A stretch of DNA of 64,000 nucleotides from Gordius sp. MW1 (taxonomy: Eukaryota; Nematomorpha; Gordioida; Gordea; Gordiidae). The stretch lies in contig OZ038526.1 in NCBI GenBank assembly GCA_964036665.1, forward strand, positions 29,512,001-29,576,000, in the 5' to 3' direction. The position numbers and the translations under genes were made by a program. The notes beneath the pieces were generated by a model. That model did not search any database. It had not been told where the DNA came from and saw only the letters and a list, made by a program, of their open reading frames with translations. Shown here piece by piece: positions 23,983-55,287 of this stretch (its first letter is position 1; every line of letters begins with the position of its first letter).

Positions 23983-24188
23983 GCTATTAGGGTAGGATTA
24001 ATATGATGTGAAGAAAATTTTTGTGAATTTTGGTATTAAAATTAAAAATTGTGTGCATGTTAAATTAGCTGTTTGGAAATGGATGTGCTTATATAAGTTC
24101 GGTCCGTAACTCTTTTGATAAGTTAACATATTTAGTGCATTTTGGAACTTTAATCTTTGTTTATTTTGATTAAGACAAATAAGCTCAT

Positions 24189-24335
24189 ATGGTCGTAACT
24201 AGGGGGAGGTAGTATAAATTTAACATCTGTAAAATATATAATTATGGTTCAAATTACAAATATTTTTCATTTAGTCCCTTCCTAAATCATTATTGCCCCC
24301 CCCTCCCCCTCTAATTCCAATGCCGGCTACGCCCA
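24189..24335. mobile_element. MITE family C copy
   Basis: Ends atggtcgtaactagg and ggctacgcccat; the interior has cccctccccctctaattcc as in the other copies at 26904, 35506, 37686 and 46172. Confidence 0.6.
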
Positions 24336-24468
24336 TGCAATTAAATGTGAAAATTGTGTATATTTTCTACTATCAATCAGGGTTATTAACGTGAGTGCAA
24401 AAGCACGGGAAATTTATGTATACAACCAATCATTTCATTATAATAATAATAATCATTAAAATTATTAC

Positions 24469-24666
24469 TAGTGTTGTAAAAACGGCTGGGTTTTGTATGA
24501 TCGACTTTTGGTTCAACCAAGACTAACCCTAGACTCTGGCCTTTTTTCAAATTTCGACTAAGCTTGGAGGTCGACTATGAAAAACAGACCAAAAAAGCAT
24601 TGCTCCGTTTATGTTTAGTTGACTAAAAACAATGGTCGACCAAACCCAGCCTTTTTTCCAACACTA
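24469..24666. mobile_element. hAT MITE family B copy
   Basis: It starts tagtgttgtaaaaacggctg and ends ttttccaacacta. Flanks attattac and attgttac differ at one of eight bases, a decayed 8-bp duplication typical of hAT. Confidence 0.8.
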
Positions 24667-24716
24667 ATTGTTACTATATATTACTATATTATTATACCAC
24701 TGATAATTTAATGTAG

Positions 24717-27700
24717 CAACTCAAAGCAAAAAGTGAAGAATGCGACAAAATAGGGCTGGTCAAAGATCAGATGCAAAAGGAGTTGCAAGACCTGACTGCC
24801 TCTCTCTTTGAGGTTTATACAAAAAAAACAATTTTTAGTCATGTTGCTTTTTTGGGGGCTTTAAAGCTTTATTTTAGCTTAAATTATATTTTTTTGCATT
24901 TAAATATTTTTTTTTATTTCACGGATGCTTTAGGAGGCCAATAAGATGGTTCAAGATGCTAACGTGGAGAGGGCTGCCTGCGAGAAAAGGCTAGTAGAAT
25001 CTCAAAATAAAGTTTGCTTTAGCGGGGAAAAACATTAAAATTCTTATATATTTGTGTATATTAGTTTAAAAATATTTCATTTAATCTTTATATAATTGTG
25101 ACTTTTTTGCAAACGTATTTTATCAAGGTTAAGATGATTTAACTCCGGTTGCCTTTTAAGTTATAACTTAAGCTTAGCTTTTTGTTCCCTGAGTGGGTTG
25201 AAGAATTTGTCATATTTCTATAAAGAAAACTTGAGTATTGTAATACATATATTAGTTTTTTTTGATAATACCTCAGTTGATAAAATTGTGTGGATAATCC
25301 AATAAAATACCTAATGCTCCTCGTTAAAAGTTAAAACATAAATTATACGGTGCTAAAGGCTTAAAATCTTTCATCACGATGTAAAAATTTCATTTTTACT
25401 GCCACAAATGAATGTTATTATAGCTTAACGTTTATGTCTCGCAATTTGAGTTTGACTTCGAATAACATGATGACTATCTCTGTATATATGGCAAAATTTC
25501 TAATTTTGTGATGTAAAATAATCTTTCGGCTACATTACTTTTAAATATATTTTTAATTCTGTAATAAATGCAGGTTGACATGCTAGAGGCTGAGGTAAAC
25601 GCTCTCAAAACTCTTGTTATAACTTCAACGCCTAAGGCACCCAACAGATCCCTGCACACCCACATCCTGCCATCTAGCGGACGAACGGGCCAACCGTGTC
25701 AGCATTGTCACCACTCTACCATCATAACAAGGCCGGTCGATTCTCCCTCTATTAAAGGTTTTTACGAATGCCTTTTTTAAAAATAGTCAAAAATATGGGA
25801 ATATAAATCAGCTTTTTTTATCATGTAGAAGGTCCCACAATCGTAAGGTTTGAAGTTTCTTCCATCTTGATCGGGTAAGGGGACCATGTCCTGATTTATC
25901 TTTTTAGTTTTTATAACTTGCTCTTACACGTAACACGAGGTCGTCCTCTTTTTCTCTTCCCGGCACCTCCATGCCCAATATTTTTCGATTTATATCATTC
26001 GTCTCCCTTCATTAGCCGATTTTCTTTAACCATATCCGCCATAGGTTGTATGCTTATTTTTGCCATTAAAAAATCATTCGTCATATGGTCGAGCTTAGTA
26101 TACCCCAAGTTCCACCGTATTAATGTTTTAAAAACGGCTGGGGGGTTTTGTTTGGTCGACGTTTGGTTTTTGTCGACTAAACATAAACAGGCCAAAGATT
26201 GTTTGGCCTGTATTTCTTAATCGCATATTTGGTCAAACCTTAGTCTGTTAATGTTTAGTCGACCAAAGCCAAAGGTCGACCAAACAAAACCCAGCCGTTT
26301 TTACAACACTACACCGTATCAAGAGCATAAGTTTTACTCAAAAAACAAGCCTAGGTAAACATGGTTTTAAGGCTATTAGATGGCGCTGTGTAAATATTAG
26401 GGAAATGTAAGTTGAAAAGACCTTTGGCGACAAACTCTAATGAACTATGTAGAATTTTAAACGCTGCTACGCGGACTTTTGTAAAAAGGTCATCAAATAC
26501 CCTTTCTTTAGAATCTAAATTTATGCCAGGCCACAAGAGGTCTACTAGCGCGGTCGAAGTTTTCAAGAAATCCTTCACGTATCATCAATCCCATCGTCAA
26601 CTGCCCCCCGCTAGGGTCGTGTGTGGTAAAAGCTCCAGTTTACCGCTCGGAACTGCCCCTCCCAAAATTACCACGATCCCCTTCTTAGAAAGCCCACGAG
26701 GCAGCTCAGCGGGGACGAGCGTTTGCTGCGAACGTAGCGCTTCCGTTTGCAGTTCGACTTGCGATTGCATCGCCCCAACACACCCCTATCAACAGCATTA
26801 CGAGGTCGGTTTTTTGTTTTGTCGTTGAAATTTAGTATATTGTTTTGGCATGTGCGCAAAAATTTATGTAACGACGATTAGTTTAATTATAACTTTTTTT
26901 GAAATGGGCGTAGCCAAGGGGAGGGGACAAGGCCTTCTAAATCGAAAAATTTGCTGAAATTTATAACAATAAAGGCTAAAATTTAAAAAATGTTCATTTT
27001 GCCTGTCCTTAAATCATTATTGCTTCCCCTCCCCCCCTACCTTTAATTCCAATGCTGACTACGCCCATGCTTTTGAGATAAACGAATTTCGTTGATCTGT
27101 GTAGAGAAATCGTGTTGAATATGATGCTTTCCCATTGCTATATTTTGCCTGCATGGAACAGGATTTTTAATCTGGGCAAATTTCTTGGAAATTGACTGCC
27201 AGCTTAAAGAAATTAGAGATATACTATCCCTGGGCAAAATAACATTGGAGCGTTGATATGAACTTTAAAGTACTAAGTATGGTTTATGGATGTAGATTAG
27301 GTTGAATTGCTTCAATTCGGGTTTTTTACTAAGACCTTTGAAAAGTGTAAGATTAGATTATATTTCGCTAGCTTTTGTTAAAGGTACGATTGTTGCCAAC
27401 CAATTTGTCACCTAAAATATTTATTAGCTATAATGAACACTAGTGTTGTAAAAACGGCTGGGTCGACCTTTAGTTTTAGTCGATCAAATTTAAAAAAAGT
27501 TTTTGATTTGTTTTTCTTAGTCGACCTCTAGGCTTAGTCGCAATTTAAAAAACAGACCATGGTTGATCAATCTTAGTTAAACCAAAGGTCGACCAAACAC
27601 GACCCAGTTGTTTTGACTAGACTAATGGGCATAGAGATACAATCGAAAATTTTTAATCGCAAATCGGATTATCGCGAAAATCTTTTAATCGCGAAGTTAA

Positions 27701-30631
27701 CCGCCATTTTGTTTTTATAAACGATAATATCAACAAAAACATCGTTTATTGACAAATCGCTTAATAATACAATATTGGATATCCACAAACATTTTCGAGT
27801 CCTTAAATCAACCAGATAATTATATAAAATATCGTTTTATTGCAAAGCGTAAGAAATGAATATTTAATATAATGTACATATACTTTTATTTCCATCGTTT
27901 AATCGCGAAATATCGGTTAATCGCAAATTTTTTCAGGCCCAAGGCTTTGCAATTAAACGGTTTTGACTGTACATTACTTTGTACCAAATACCCATTAAGC
28001 TTAGGTTTGAGTGTAGGCTAGGTAGTATACGTATTACATTGGCTTAAGATAAGATCAAGGTAAAAATAATACATATATATTAAACAACTCCTAGGCGCTC
28101 TATAATCGGGATTTATCTGCAAGAATTAAATTGTACATTGGATTTTAAAGCGAGAATACCACGTTACATTTTAAACGCTGTTTTTCACTAAGTTTATTAT
28201 TTTTTGCTAAAGATTCATGATACAAGTTGTGATTTCAAAGGTATGGGCAAAATTTTGGAGCTCGACTATATAAATTTTTTTATTATACTTGTTTTAATGC
28301 TATTTTAAAATTACGCGTTATTTAGATCGATCCAATATATTTTGAGGAATTTGTGGCATGGCATAAAGAACCGTCGATTGGTTTTATTAACCAAAACAGA
28401 ACAGATTCCAAGATTGAAAACCAAGATTTAAACGACGCGGCAAAATTCGTAGAAAGATTATACGCCCAAGACATCCTACCCACGTTAGAATTTACGAATA
28501 AAGAGGTGCATTTTTGAACTATTATTAAACTACTCGTTATTTTTTGTTTTAAATTATTTTGCTAATAGGGACATAAATTTAATTTGGAATTTGGTAATTG
28601 TTTTGAAAATTTAAAATTTTATTAAATATTATACGTTTTTCATTTTAGTTGTCTGCATCCGTTCTTCAATCGCTGGAAGAAAACAAGCTCGTCATCGAAG
28701 CCTTGTACGATAAAGGATCTACTGCCCCGAGGTAAATGTTGTGTGTGCTGTTTTTGAAAAAAATTTAAAATCCTATTTTGATTTTATCATGGATTTTAAA
28801 TATATTTTTGACTTAACACTTTATCATTTATCAAGTCCACGTCAATGTGTAGTGTAGTAATGTGGTTTTGCGATTAAATTTATGACATGTTCATAATTTG
28901 AAATGAAAAGTTGTATGCAAATTGGAGCATGGAGGCGTAGTTGGTTGGTAGTAATGTTCGTGAAACGGCTGGGTTTTGTTTGGTCAACCTTTGACCAAAA
29001 AATTCTTGGTCTGTTTATGCGACTAAAAAAATATACCAAGAAACCTTCGATCTATATATGTTTAGTCGACCAAACAAAACCCAACCGGTTTTACAACACT
29101 AGTTGGTATAGGCTTTGTCTTTTAAACTAGAGCTCGCGGTGCAAAAATCATTTACGACACTTTTTAATATCCGGCTGTCAGGTTAATCTCTAGCAAATGG
29201 GACAAACAGCGAGAGGCAATTTGCTTTTTATACTATAATTTGGTACTATGCTATTGTTTATTCAACTTGCCCCTCGTTGAATTATCAAGGCCATCTTCAC
29301 TTCATCTCATTAAATCATCAAAAAAAATTACATACCGTTTCTTGCATTTATTGTACATCTTAGGAAATATTTTTAGCGAGTAAAAGTATTTAAAAATTGT
29401 AGGGAATGCTCATTGACCAGAACAACTAAAATTTGCCCGTATCGACTAAAATTGAACGAACATGACCAATGGCATTTCATCGGCGAATCCACGCGCAACA
29501 GGGTATCATCGCTATAACATTTTTTAATAGTTTTTTTGCGTGTGTGTTAAACATTATAAAAACGATTAATATCAAATATAAACTATTGATAGCATCACAA
29601 GTATCATCATTCGTTTTCAAAATAATAGGAGCTCCTTAATAAAAGTTTGCACTTAAAATGGTTGTTTGTATTTTTTTATATCATCATAATGTTTGTGCAA
29701 TTATATTTTTTTTGTTGCGATTAGTTTGTTGTATCGCAACGTGAGTTCGTAATTATTGAAATCTGCTCTATGCGATCATGATTTCAAAGTAATAGTTTTC
29801 TGATTCTGATAAATTTTTACTTTTTTCAGTTAATGATTATTATCGTTGCACCAGCTAAGGCTCTCTTAGACCTATTTGTGCGGTAACGGCAAAAATTTGG
29901 ACGGCAAGAACGGCCCATAACTAGACTTTGATAGACGGTTTTAAAAAAGGATTTAGATGTTAATAGGAATATAATTGCTAGTCAAGGGTCTATGATTGTT
30001 TTTATGATACGTTCTCTAAGTTTACTGGTAATGTTCCCCTTTCTATTTCCACGTTTTAAATGAATATATCTTTAAAAATGAATTATTTCTTACAAGATGA
30101 TTGTTCCCTTATTATTTTTCAAAAAAACACTGAGATTAAAAATATCGAATTTATTTTTAGATAGCTAGCGTTGGTGACGCCCTCAGCTACTTGAGATATA
30201 TCGAAAAGGGGATCGTGAAATCGGAAAGTAATGTTTTCAAACCCGTAGTTTTATTTACGACCAAACTTATTTCATAATTAGTTTGAACATGTTTCACTAA
30301 ATTACGCACAGTACAAAAGTCCCTTTTTATTTCAAAAGCATGCGTTTAAATCATAGTATTAAATGGCGGAACTTAATCAATTCATATTGCTTTACGCAAA
30401 GGTAATAAGCTCAGGCTTTATCTAATATACAATTTTTTTATCAGACCTTTGACTAATATATTAAAGCATAAATATTGAAAGCATGAAGCTAGTTTAGCGC
30501 TTTGGAATCATTGACCTTTTTATTTTATAAAGTTTATGTTTTATTATCAATATTTAGTTAACGAAATGTATTGGGAAGTAATGAAGTTGAAAAAGCAGAT
30601 GGCCTTAAGTCGTTACACCTGCCTCGAATGA
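24717..30631 (+). CDS. RAB3IP: Rabin8/GRAB-type Rab guanine-nucleotide exchange factor (Sec2 domain), N-terminus missing
   Basis: Nine exons with agreeing phases: 24717-24812, 24934-25011, 25574-25757, 26512-26804, 28326-28505, 28649-28731, 29403-29502, 30161-30227 and 30558-30631 (stop TGA), 384 codons in all. The first three encode the Sec2 coiled coil: [48 protein letters not shown] and [20 protein letters not shown], closely matching animal RAB3IP/RAB3IL1. The fourth exon is Ser/Pro-rich and low in conservation. The last five match the C-terminal region ([58 protein letters not shown]). Known family members activate Rab8/Rab3 in vesicle and ciliary traffic. About 100 N-terminal residues are expected upstream and were not found. 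The gene looks intact; its introns carry MITEs. Confidence 0.93.
26121..26311. mobile_element. hAT MITE family B copy with exact duplication
   Basis: Exact 8-bp flanks, caccgtat, lie at 26113-26120 and 26312-26319. Ends taatgttttaaaaacggctg and cagccgtttttacaacacta. It is in an intron of the Rabin8-type gene. Confidence 0.9.
26904..27067. mobile_element. MITE family C copy
   Basis: Ends atgggcgtagccaagg and gactacgcccat. Flanks tttttgaa and cttttgag share six of eight bases. Intronic. Confidence 0.7.
27441..27620. mobile_element. hAT MITE family B copy, right end decayed
   Basis: The left end tagtgttgtaaaaacggctg matches the family. The right end (acccagttgttttgac) is diverged and no duplication is seen. 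Intronic. Confidence 0.7.
27640..27969. mobile_element. Tc1/mariner (pogo/Tigger-like) MITE
   Basis: Inverted ends are caatcgaaaatttttaatcg and, when the right end is reversed, cagtcaaaaccgtttaattg. TA lies on both sides (27638-27639 and 27970-27971). Subterminal aatcgcgaa motifs occur near both ends. There is no coding sequence; intronic in the Rabin8-type gene. Confidence 0.75.
28952..29101. mobile_element. hAT MITE family B copy
   Basis: Flanks gttggtag (28944-28951) and gttggtat (29102-29109) differ at one base. Ends taatgttcgtgaaacggctg and accggttttacaacacta. Intronic. Confidence 0.85.
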
Positions 30632-31771
30632 AGTATGAGTAGCAGCTCACTAATTACGCTCTAAGAACCCATATATTCGTCTTCCACTCACAGTGGTCAC
30701 TATTAATTTGAACCAAATCAAAAATAGCATTTAGATGACCAACTTTTCAATTCTTTATATGTAGAATATAATATTTTTTAAAATTAAAAATTAACCTGTC
30801 AACTTTGAATCAAAATATAATTTTTCAAATTTTAAATTATACCTATGAACTCAATCATGTTTTGACCCCCATATTTAATCCGCACTTTTGTTTGATGTTA
30901 TACACATTGCTAAATTGAAAAACATTTTTTTGTACTAAAATATGCACACAATCGCGCGAGTTTTTTGTATTTCGTTTTAGACATTGCGTTCGCGTTTCAA
31001 ATTGTCAACACTCTACCTTTACTCAATTTAATTGTCTCATTAATCTTATTTATAAATTTGGAATCCAATTTATTTATTGTTTATACATTATATCATTCAT
31101 CGTGTTTGTCACTTTATTTTACTTTACATTACAATTTTGATGTTACAAATAGGTATTTTTGAATATTAAAATATTTATAAAATATAAATGCCGAAATTTT
31201 GAATAAAATTGCATTAATTATACTTGATCGAGGCAATGAACTTAAAAATTTTCAATAAACCCGATGTTTATATAATTAATTTATAAGTTTTAGCTTTTTA
31301 TTGTTCATAATACTTTTTAAAAACTAAATATATAAATTTGGTAAGATAAAAATCTGGAAAATAATAATTAATAGTAATGGTATTTGAGTTAACCCTTATG
31401 CCATTTTTTAATCTATGTTAATTTAAGAAAGATAAGTACAAATATAACAATAGTGTTAATAAATCTTTATCTTTAAAAACCTTCCGAAATATATAGCTTG
31501 ATTAACTATAACTATAGCATTATCTACATTTATAATATATCACACACAGGTTAACAAATAGTAACTCTGTGATTCCATAATTTTATATAATATGAAATGG
31601 CTAACAAAAACGATATACTAATTTATCCGATTATAATTATCGCGAAAATTTTTTGATGGAAAATTTGTGATTGCAAAAATGGAAAAAACGGCCCCCATTT
31701 CTAATCTTATTACTAATTTTTACATCGGAGTCAAAGTTTAAGTTTTCAAAATCGGATCGTATAAAAATGCT
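30632..31771. other. convergent intergenic region of the Rabin8-type and paraplegin genes
   Basis: About 1.1 kb between the two stop codons. It must hold both 3' ends and polyadenylation sites. Candidate aataaa-type signals are common in this AT-rich stretch, so none is assigned. No exon is recognised. Confidence 0.6.
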
Positions 31772-50170
<18,399 letters not shown>

Positions 50171-50432
50171 CTATAATTTCATTTTTTATTCGAATTTATT
50201 ATTTAAACTTTTTGAAGGCTGTTTTATTATAAATGTACGTTCATTAAGTCTAACTCCACCTTTCTGAGTAATCAATAATTAAAAATTTTAATTAAAAATA
50301 TACAATAAGATTCCTAAGAATAAAACTCGAGTGATTAATCCTAAACATAACATTTTCACATCACTGCAAGTGGTAACTTTTAATAGATATTGCTCGTCGT
50401 AAGCATATGGTATTAATCAAGGTATATGAAAT

Positions 50433-50576
50433 CTATTGATCGGCCTCGGGTGCAATGATAGCTGGATTTACAAAGTATTTCGCAGGGTGCAAGCATTTTA
50501 CTATGCTATGGAGATATTTCTTAAATCCGTTTTCCATTTTTTCATCAAACATCTCCTTTCTTTTTTCTTTCGTTAA
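50433..50576 (-). CDS. possible terminal exon of an unrecognised gene upstream of paraplegin
   Basis: On the minus strand, after an AG at 50578-50577, 47 codons run to a stop at 50433: LTKEKRKEMFDEKMENGFKK, YLHSIVKCLHPAKYFVNPAI and IAPEADQ. The Lys/Glu-rich start, balanced codon use and higher GC than the surroundings suggest coding. The acceptor lacks a good pyrimidine tract. If real, another same-strand gene ends only about 260 bp upstream of the first recognisable paraplegin exon. I do not recognise the family. Confidence 0.35.
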   Translation of the reverse strand, partial: LTKEKRKEMFDEKMENGFKKYLHSIVKCLHPAKYFVNPAIIAPEADQ

Positions 50577-50857
50577 CTTTTATTCTCTTTGCAGCTGTCG
50601 AGTACATATATAATTATTTAATAATGATACATATATACAATAAATATCAAATTTGTTACAGGAATAAATACACACTTTTATACTAAGGGTTATGCGCCTG
50701 CGATTTGTCTTAAAAAGGTTAATATGTTAAATTATATATGTTCCTGTGCCTTCTGGGGGCACAGATAAATACATGGAAAACACACATGGGTACGTGTGTT
50801 CCAAATCCTAGATTTGGCCCATTCCAAGTTATTAAATTTAACATACTAGGTTTAATT

Positions 50858-51495
50858 ACACAGGTCGGCAAATATTGACTTTGCGATTCCACCCCGCATT
50901 AGACCAATAATTTTGATAAATAATATTTGGGAAAATAATGTGTTTTTAGTTTTTTCAAAACCTCCATGTTTTAGATAAACAAGGTTGAGGGTGCAAAAAA
51001 TGGCCATTTTAACCTTTTCTAAAATATAATCTTACGACATTTTTAATTTATAATGAAAAATATCAATTTATTCCTTGTAGATTAAAGTTTTATGTATAGG
51101 TCCATTATTTTATTTTATTTTGTTTAACCTCTATGTCTAAATTTATTTGTGTTTAAGTGAACCTTCTCCCATTATTAAAATTCGTCCCGCTTGGAGAAGG
51201 AGTACATTGGAATACATACTACAAACGATTTACTAACACATAATTCTATCCCCACATACTCTCCTCTCTTTCACGTCCACTCTTACCCCCTTCATGTGTA
51301 ATTGGCTAGATATGGGGGCAGGAATGGAAGAGAAGGATAAAGGGAGAGATTGGCGTTTCAAAATAAATTAAAAGTATCGTAGGAGTATAGTCTCAAAAAA
51401 AATAAAATGGCCATTCATTGCAACTTCAACATAAAAACAAAATCAGAGTTCTAGGCCCGATTGCGGGATAGTTTTTTTATAGACTGTCTTATTAA
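50858..51495 (+). repeat. dispersed repeat family A, long copy
   Basis: It starts acacaggtcggcaaatattg and shares gggtgcaaaaaatgg, gtagattaaagttttat and tctcctctctttc blocks with the copy at 1484-1960, in the opposite orientation. No coding sequence is seen. It ends close to the start of the second RTE copy. Confidence 0.6.
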
Positions 51496-54480
51496 CACTA
51501 CTAACGATTGTCCCAAGTCTACGTGCAAAGAATATAGGGTTGGCGTCAGGTAGGATATGGCTGTAAAAATCTACTCCAGAATCATGATTCTTTAAAACAA
51601 AACTTTGCAACAAAAAAACCAGGGGGTCCATAAAGGGGGCCACGGGCTTTTGTGAAAATTGGCTAGCTTATGGGAGATGAAAGATCGTGAGTTAGGGCAC
51701 AAATGAATAATACGCTAAGGAAGAGCTAATGGCCCAGATGACCCATGGAGGCATTGCGATATGCCGTGAAGGAGTCACGTCCATTGCAAACCTTTCTTAA
51801 CTCAATATTGGTAGAAGAGTGGATTCCTTAATGGAGATCAAGCACGATTATACCCATAATCAAAGGCAAAGGACACCCGTGGGAGTGTGGTTTGATGTAT
51901 AAAGCCAACTTGCCACTCCTTGAAGCTTATGGAAAACATTTTAGTAACAAGTCATAAAAGCGAGAATAAAATATCGGCTGCCCTATTCAGATTTGTGACC
52001 GACAAATCTACAATCGACCAGTCCTCGTACTAAGACTAATGATGGATAAATATGGGGAAAAGATAAGAAACCTACATATGGTATTTATTGATTTGGAGAG
52101 ATATTATGACATTGTTCATCGCGGTTTAATATGGTGGCTAAACAAAATATACCTGACGCATGTGTAAGGCTCATAAAAAATATTTATGAAGTCTCAAACT
52201 CTTGCATTGGAAAAAGAGTTGGGAACTCTAAGCCTTTTGGGGTTTTTTGGAATGTATCAAGGACCTGCTTTATGTGCCTTTTCTTGAATATTATGGACAT
52301 CACATTAGAGGGATTCAAATGCCATTTCCTTGGTGTATGCTATATATTGCTGATATAGTACTATAGAGACAAAGGAGAAAGTAATAGAACAAGTTGAAAG
52401 TGGTCAAAACGCTTAACTGGATATGATTTAAAGATCAAGACCGAAAAACAGTATGCATGGAGATGAACGTTACAGGCACCCCATCGCTAAATGACCATCA
52501 AAAATACCTAGTGTTTCGATCTCGTCTCGTCTCGGTCTCGAAAACAAAATCTCGTCTCGTCTCAGGAGCGTTTATGAAAATCTCGATCTCGTCTCGGTCT
52601 AGAAAAATCTCGGTCTCGTCTCCGAGAATTCTCGTCTCGTCTCGACTTTTAAAGAAATATATATACGAAATAAATTTTTCCCCTGATTTATTAAAAATAT
52701 TAATTAAGTGTTGAAAAATCCAAATGGCAAACTTTTATATTTTGTAAAAAACTTTTATACACAAACTTTTTCAAGATTTAGCGGGACACGACATCTCATT
52801 GACAATATAAATATATGAATTAATTCATAAAGATAACATTTTCTATGGAAAGTGCAGACTAAAAAAAATAGAAATAAATTTGAATTATATAAAATTAAAT
52901 TTTATTGTTCTAGCAAATTATAATATTTGTATCAAATTCACTGTGATTGTCAATTATAAATAGACTTAGAAAACTATAAGCTCGCTTATAGTTGACTTAG
53001 TTGCATAATTGAGCAAATTGAGACCCTTTATTAACCCTAGTAGACCTTAACAATTTTAAGGCAAACGTTTAGGTCCATTAATATTACCATCACAATTATA
53101 GCAAATAGTGTTTATTGCAGGTTTAGTATGGCGTTATAAACCACAAAGTGCGAATCTTTTAATGATATTATTATTTACAGAATTGATAACTAGTTGCACA
53201 TATTAAAACCTTGTAAAAACACAATAAAAGCAGCATTATTATAGGATTAAGAACATAAGGTCTTCAACTTTAAATTAAAGTGCACGTATTTAAATTGATG
53301 ACAAAATCATTATAATTAAATTTATATTTTAAATAATTACCTTCCAATTCTATCTAACTTTACTATTAAATAGTTATTTATCGAATAAAGTATAGGCTCG
53401 TGTATTTATCTTGTATTGCACACTTATTATAATAAATTTGAATGCACCTGCCAACCCAGCTTATATTGTGAAAAGTAATGCATGTGACAATACTATGTAT
53501 TCACATAATGTCTTATTACTGTTTAAAAATTTGGGAGGTGTACTATTTTTTGAAGCATAAAAGTACCTTGAAAACTCATGATTTAAGATTTAGTCTATTA
53601 CGGTGTCATTAAATACACTATTGTACTTTTAAAATCGTTAGGCGGGTGCTCAAAAATCTCGAGCCACCTTAGCTTAACTTGTTTAATTAACAAACTGATT
53701 GACCACCAATTCATAATTTTCGCATCATGCAGGATGAGTAACTGCGAAATTTGTATATGTTTTAGTAATATTTACTATTCCATCAGAACTCATTCTAAGC
53801 CTAAATTTTTGTAATATTTAATAATGCTATGGATACAAATATGTGATAAATATATAGTAAAATTATTCACATAACATAAGGGTCAACCATACCTAAGTAA
53901 ATGATTGCCAAATTTAAAATTTTTTCCAAAATTATATAATATTTACTACACTTCTAAATTTTTTTAATATTAAAAATTTTTCATACATATTGATTTACAC
54001 TTAATACCTTAAATGTAAATCATGCAAATTAGAAGACACAATAATTTACTAAAATCTAACGATCAATAAAAAGTCGAGATCTCGCCGAAAAAATCTCGTA
54101 TCGTCTCGTCTCGACATCCAAATTCTCGTCTCGATCTCGACTCCATTTTTCAAATTCTCGAACCGAGACGAGACGAGACCGAGATTTTTCTCGGTTTTTT
54201 CGCATCACTAAAAATACCCAAAAGTAGAGAGGTTTACATACCTCAGCTCGATGTAACATAACAGGAAGGTTTAGCAACAGAAGTCAATGCTCGGATTTAA
54301 AATGAATGGCTTAAATGGCGAGGTATATACGGTGTAATGTGCGACAAGAAAATGCCATAGTGGTTGAAGAGCAAAGCTTATAAATCCATAGTAAGACCGA
54401 ACTCTATGGAAGTGAAACAAACGCCACGGAAGAAAAGCTATTGCGAGCCACGGAGAGAGAAGGATACGGTGAATTAGGGT
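51496..54480 (+). mobile_element. second RTE LINE, internally deleted and split
   Basis: It starts aacactactaacgattgtcc, the same 5' end as the element at 3541. Most of the leader and the whole endonuclease region are missing. Reverse transcriptase remnants follow: ACTATACCC-like leader, then HMVFIDLERYYDIVHRGLIW (52076-52140) and ARLIKNIYE-type sequence. A hAT derivative interrupts it at 52509-54210, after which LINE sequence resumes (CDKKMP, then WLKSKAYKSIVRP) until about 54480. There are many stops. It is clearly older than the copy at 3541. Confidence 0.75.
52509..54210. mobile_element. non-autonomous hAT element, TCTCGTCTCG type
   Basis: Exact 8-bp flanks, aaaatacc, lie at 52501-52508 and 54211-54218. 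Ends tagtgtttcgatctcg and, reversed, tagtgatgcgaaaaaaccg. Both subterminal zones are runs of tctcgtctcg-type repeats in opposite orientation (52515-52650 and 54075-54195). The roughly 1.4-kb AT-rich interior has no transposase. Confidence 0.92.
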
Positions 54481-55287
54481 ATACATCTTTTGAATTTTTT
54501 TTATAATTTATAAACTTTTGTAAGTTTTAGGGGGAGGTTGACCCCCTCTTAGAAGCCCATGTTAAACTACGCATTATATGCAATATAATAATTTCTCTAC
54601 CTGATTAAATAATAAAAATTCACTCTTCTAAATAACTTAAAATGTAGATGGCGCTATAAAGTTAATTTTTGGAAAATTTTAGTAAACCCAAGAAATTTTT
54701 TTAATGCGATCGGTGGTTTTAGATAAAATAGATGTGTAAAATGGCCAATACCATTGTTGTTCAACTAAAATAATAGTTCAAACTATATTGATACATATTT
54801 TTTTTACCAATGTTAAATTGACTAAATAATTATTATATATTACACATAATAAAATAATTTTAACATTGTCGTATCCACGGGACAAAACCGGTCCCTCCCC
54901 AATTTTTGTTCTACTTAGAGCTGACGCTCTGCCCTAATTATATTTATTATAGATGTACAATATTTAAGTTTTGTTGTCTTAGTTGTGTTTCTACTATCCT
55001 AAATTAGTAGTTTCGTTTCTGCTGTAAATTCCGCCTTCGCACATGTTTTAGCATGCTTACCTAAGATGATAAAGACTATAGTATAGGCGCAGTTATCGTC
55101 GTTTTATAGCCCATATGCCATGTGTTTGTTTTTGTTTGTGTGCAAATTCCTTTTCATGCTTACAAAACAATAGATATGATTATGATATATTTGGAAAGAA
55201 TAATATAATAAACAAAGTGTATAAATATCTGTCACAAAATATACAGATCATAATTATTATTTTTTTTGTAATTTTAACATCATAATA
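54481..55287. other. AT-rich non-coding, probably the 5' region of the hAT element
   Basis: No coding signal. The 5' terminus of the downstream hAT transposon should lie here but could not be paired with a 3' end. Confidence 0.35.

Noticed and set aside
26412-26828. 138-codon single-exon gene on the + strand
   Set aside because: Only 26512-26804 fits, as an internal exon of the Rabin8-type gene with matching phases on both sides.
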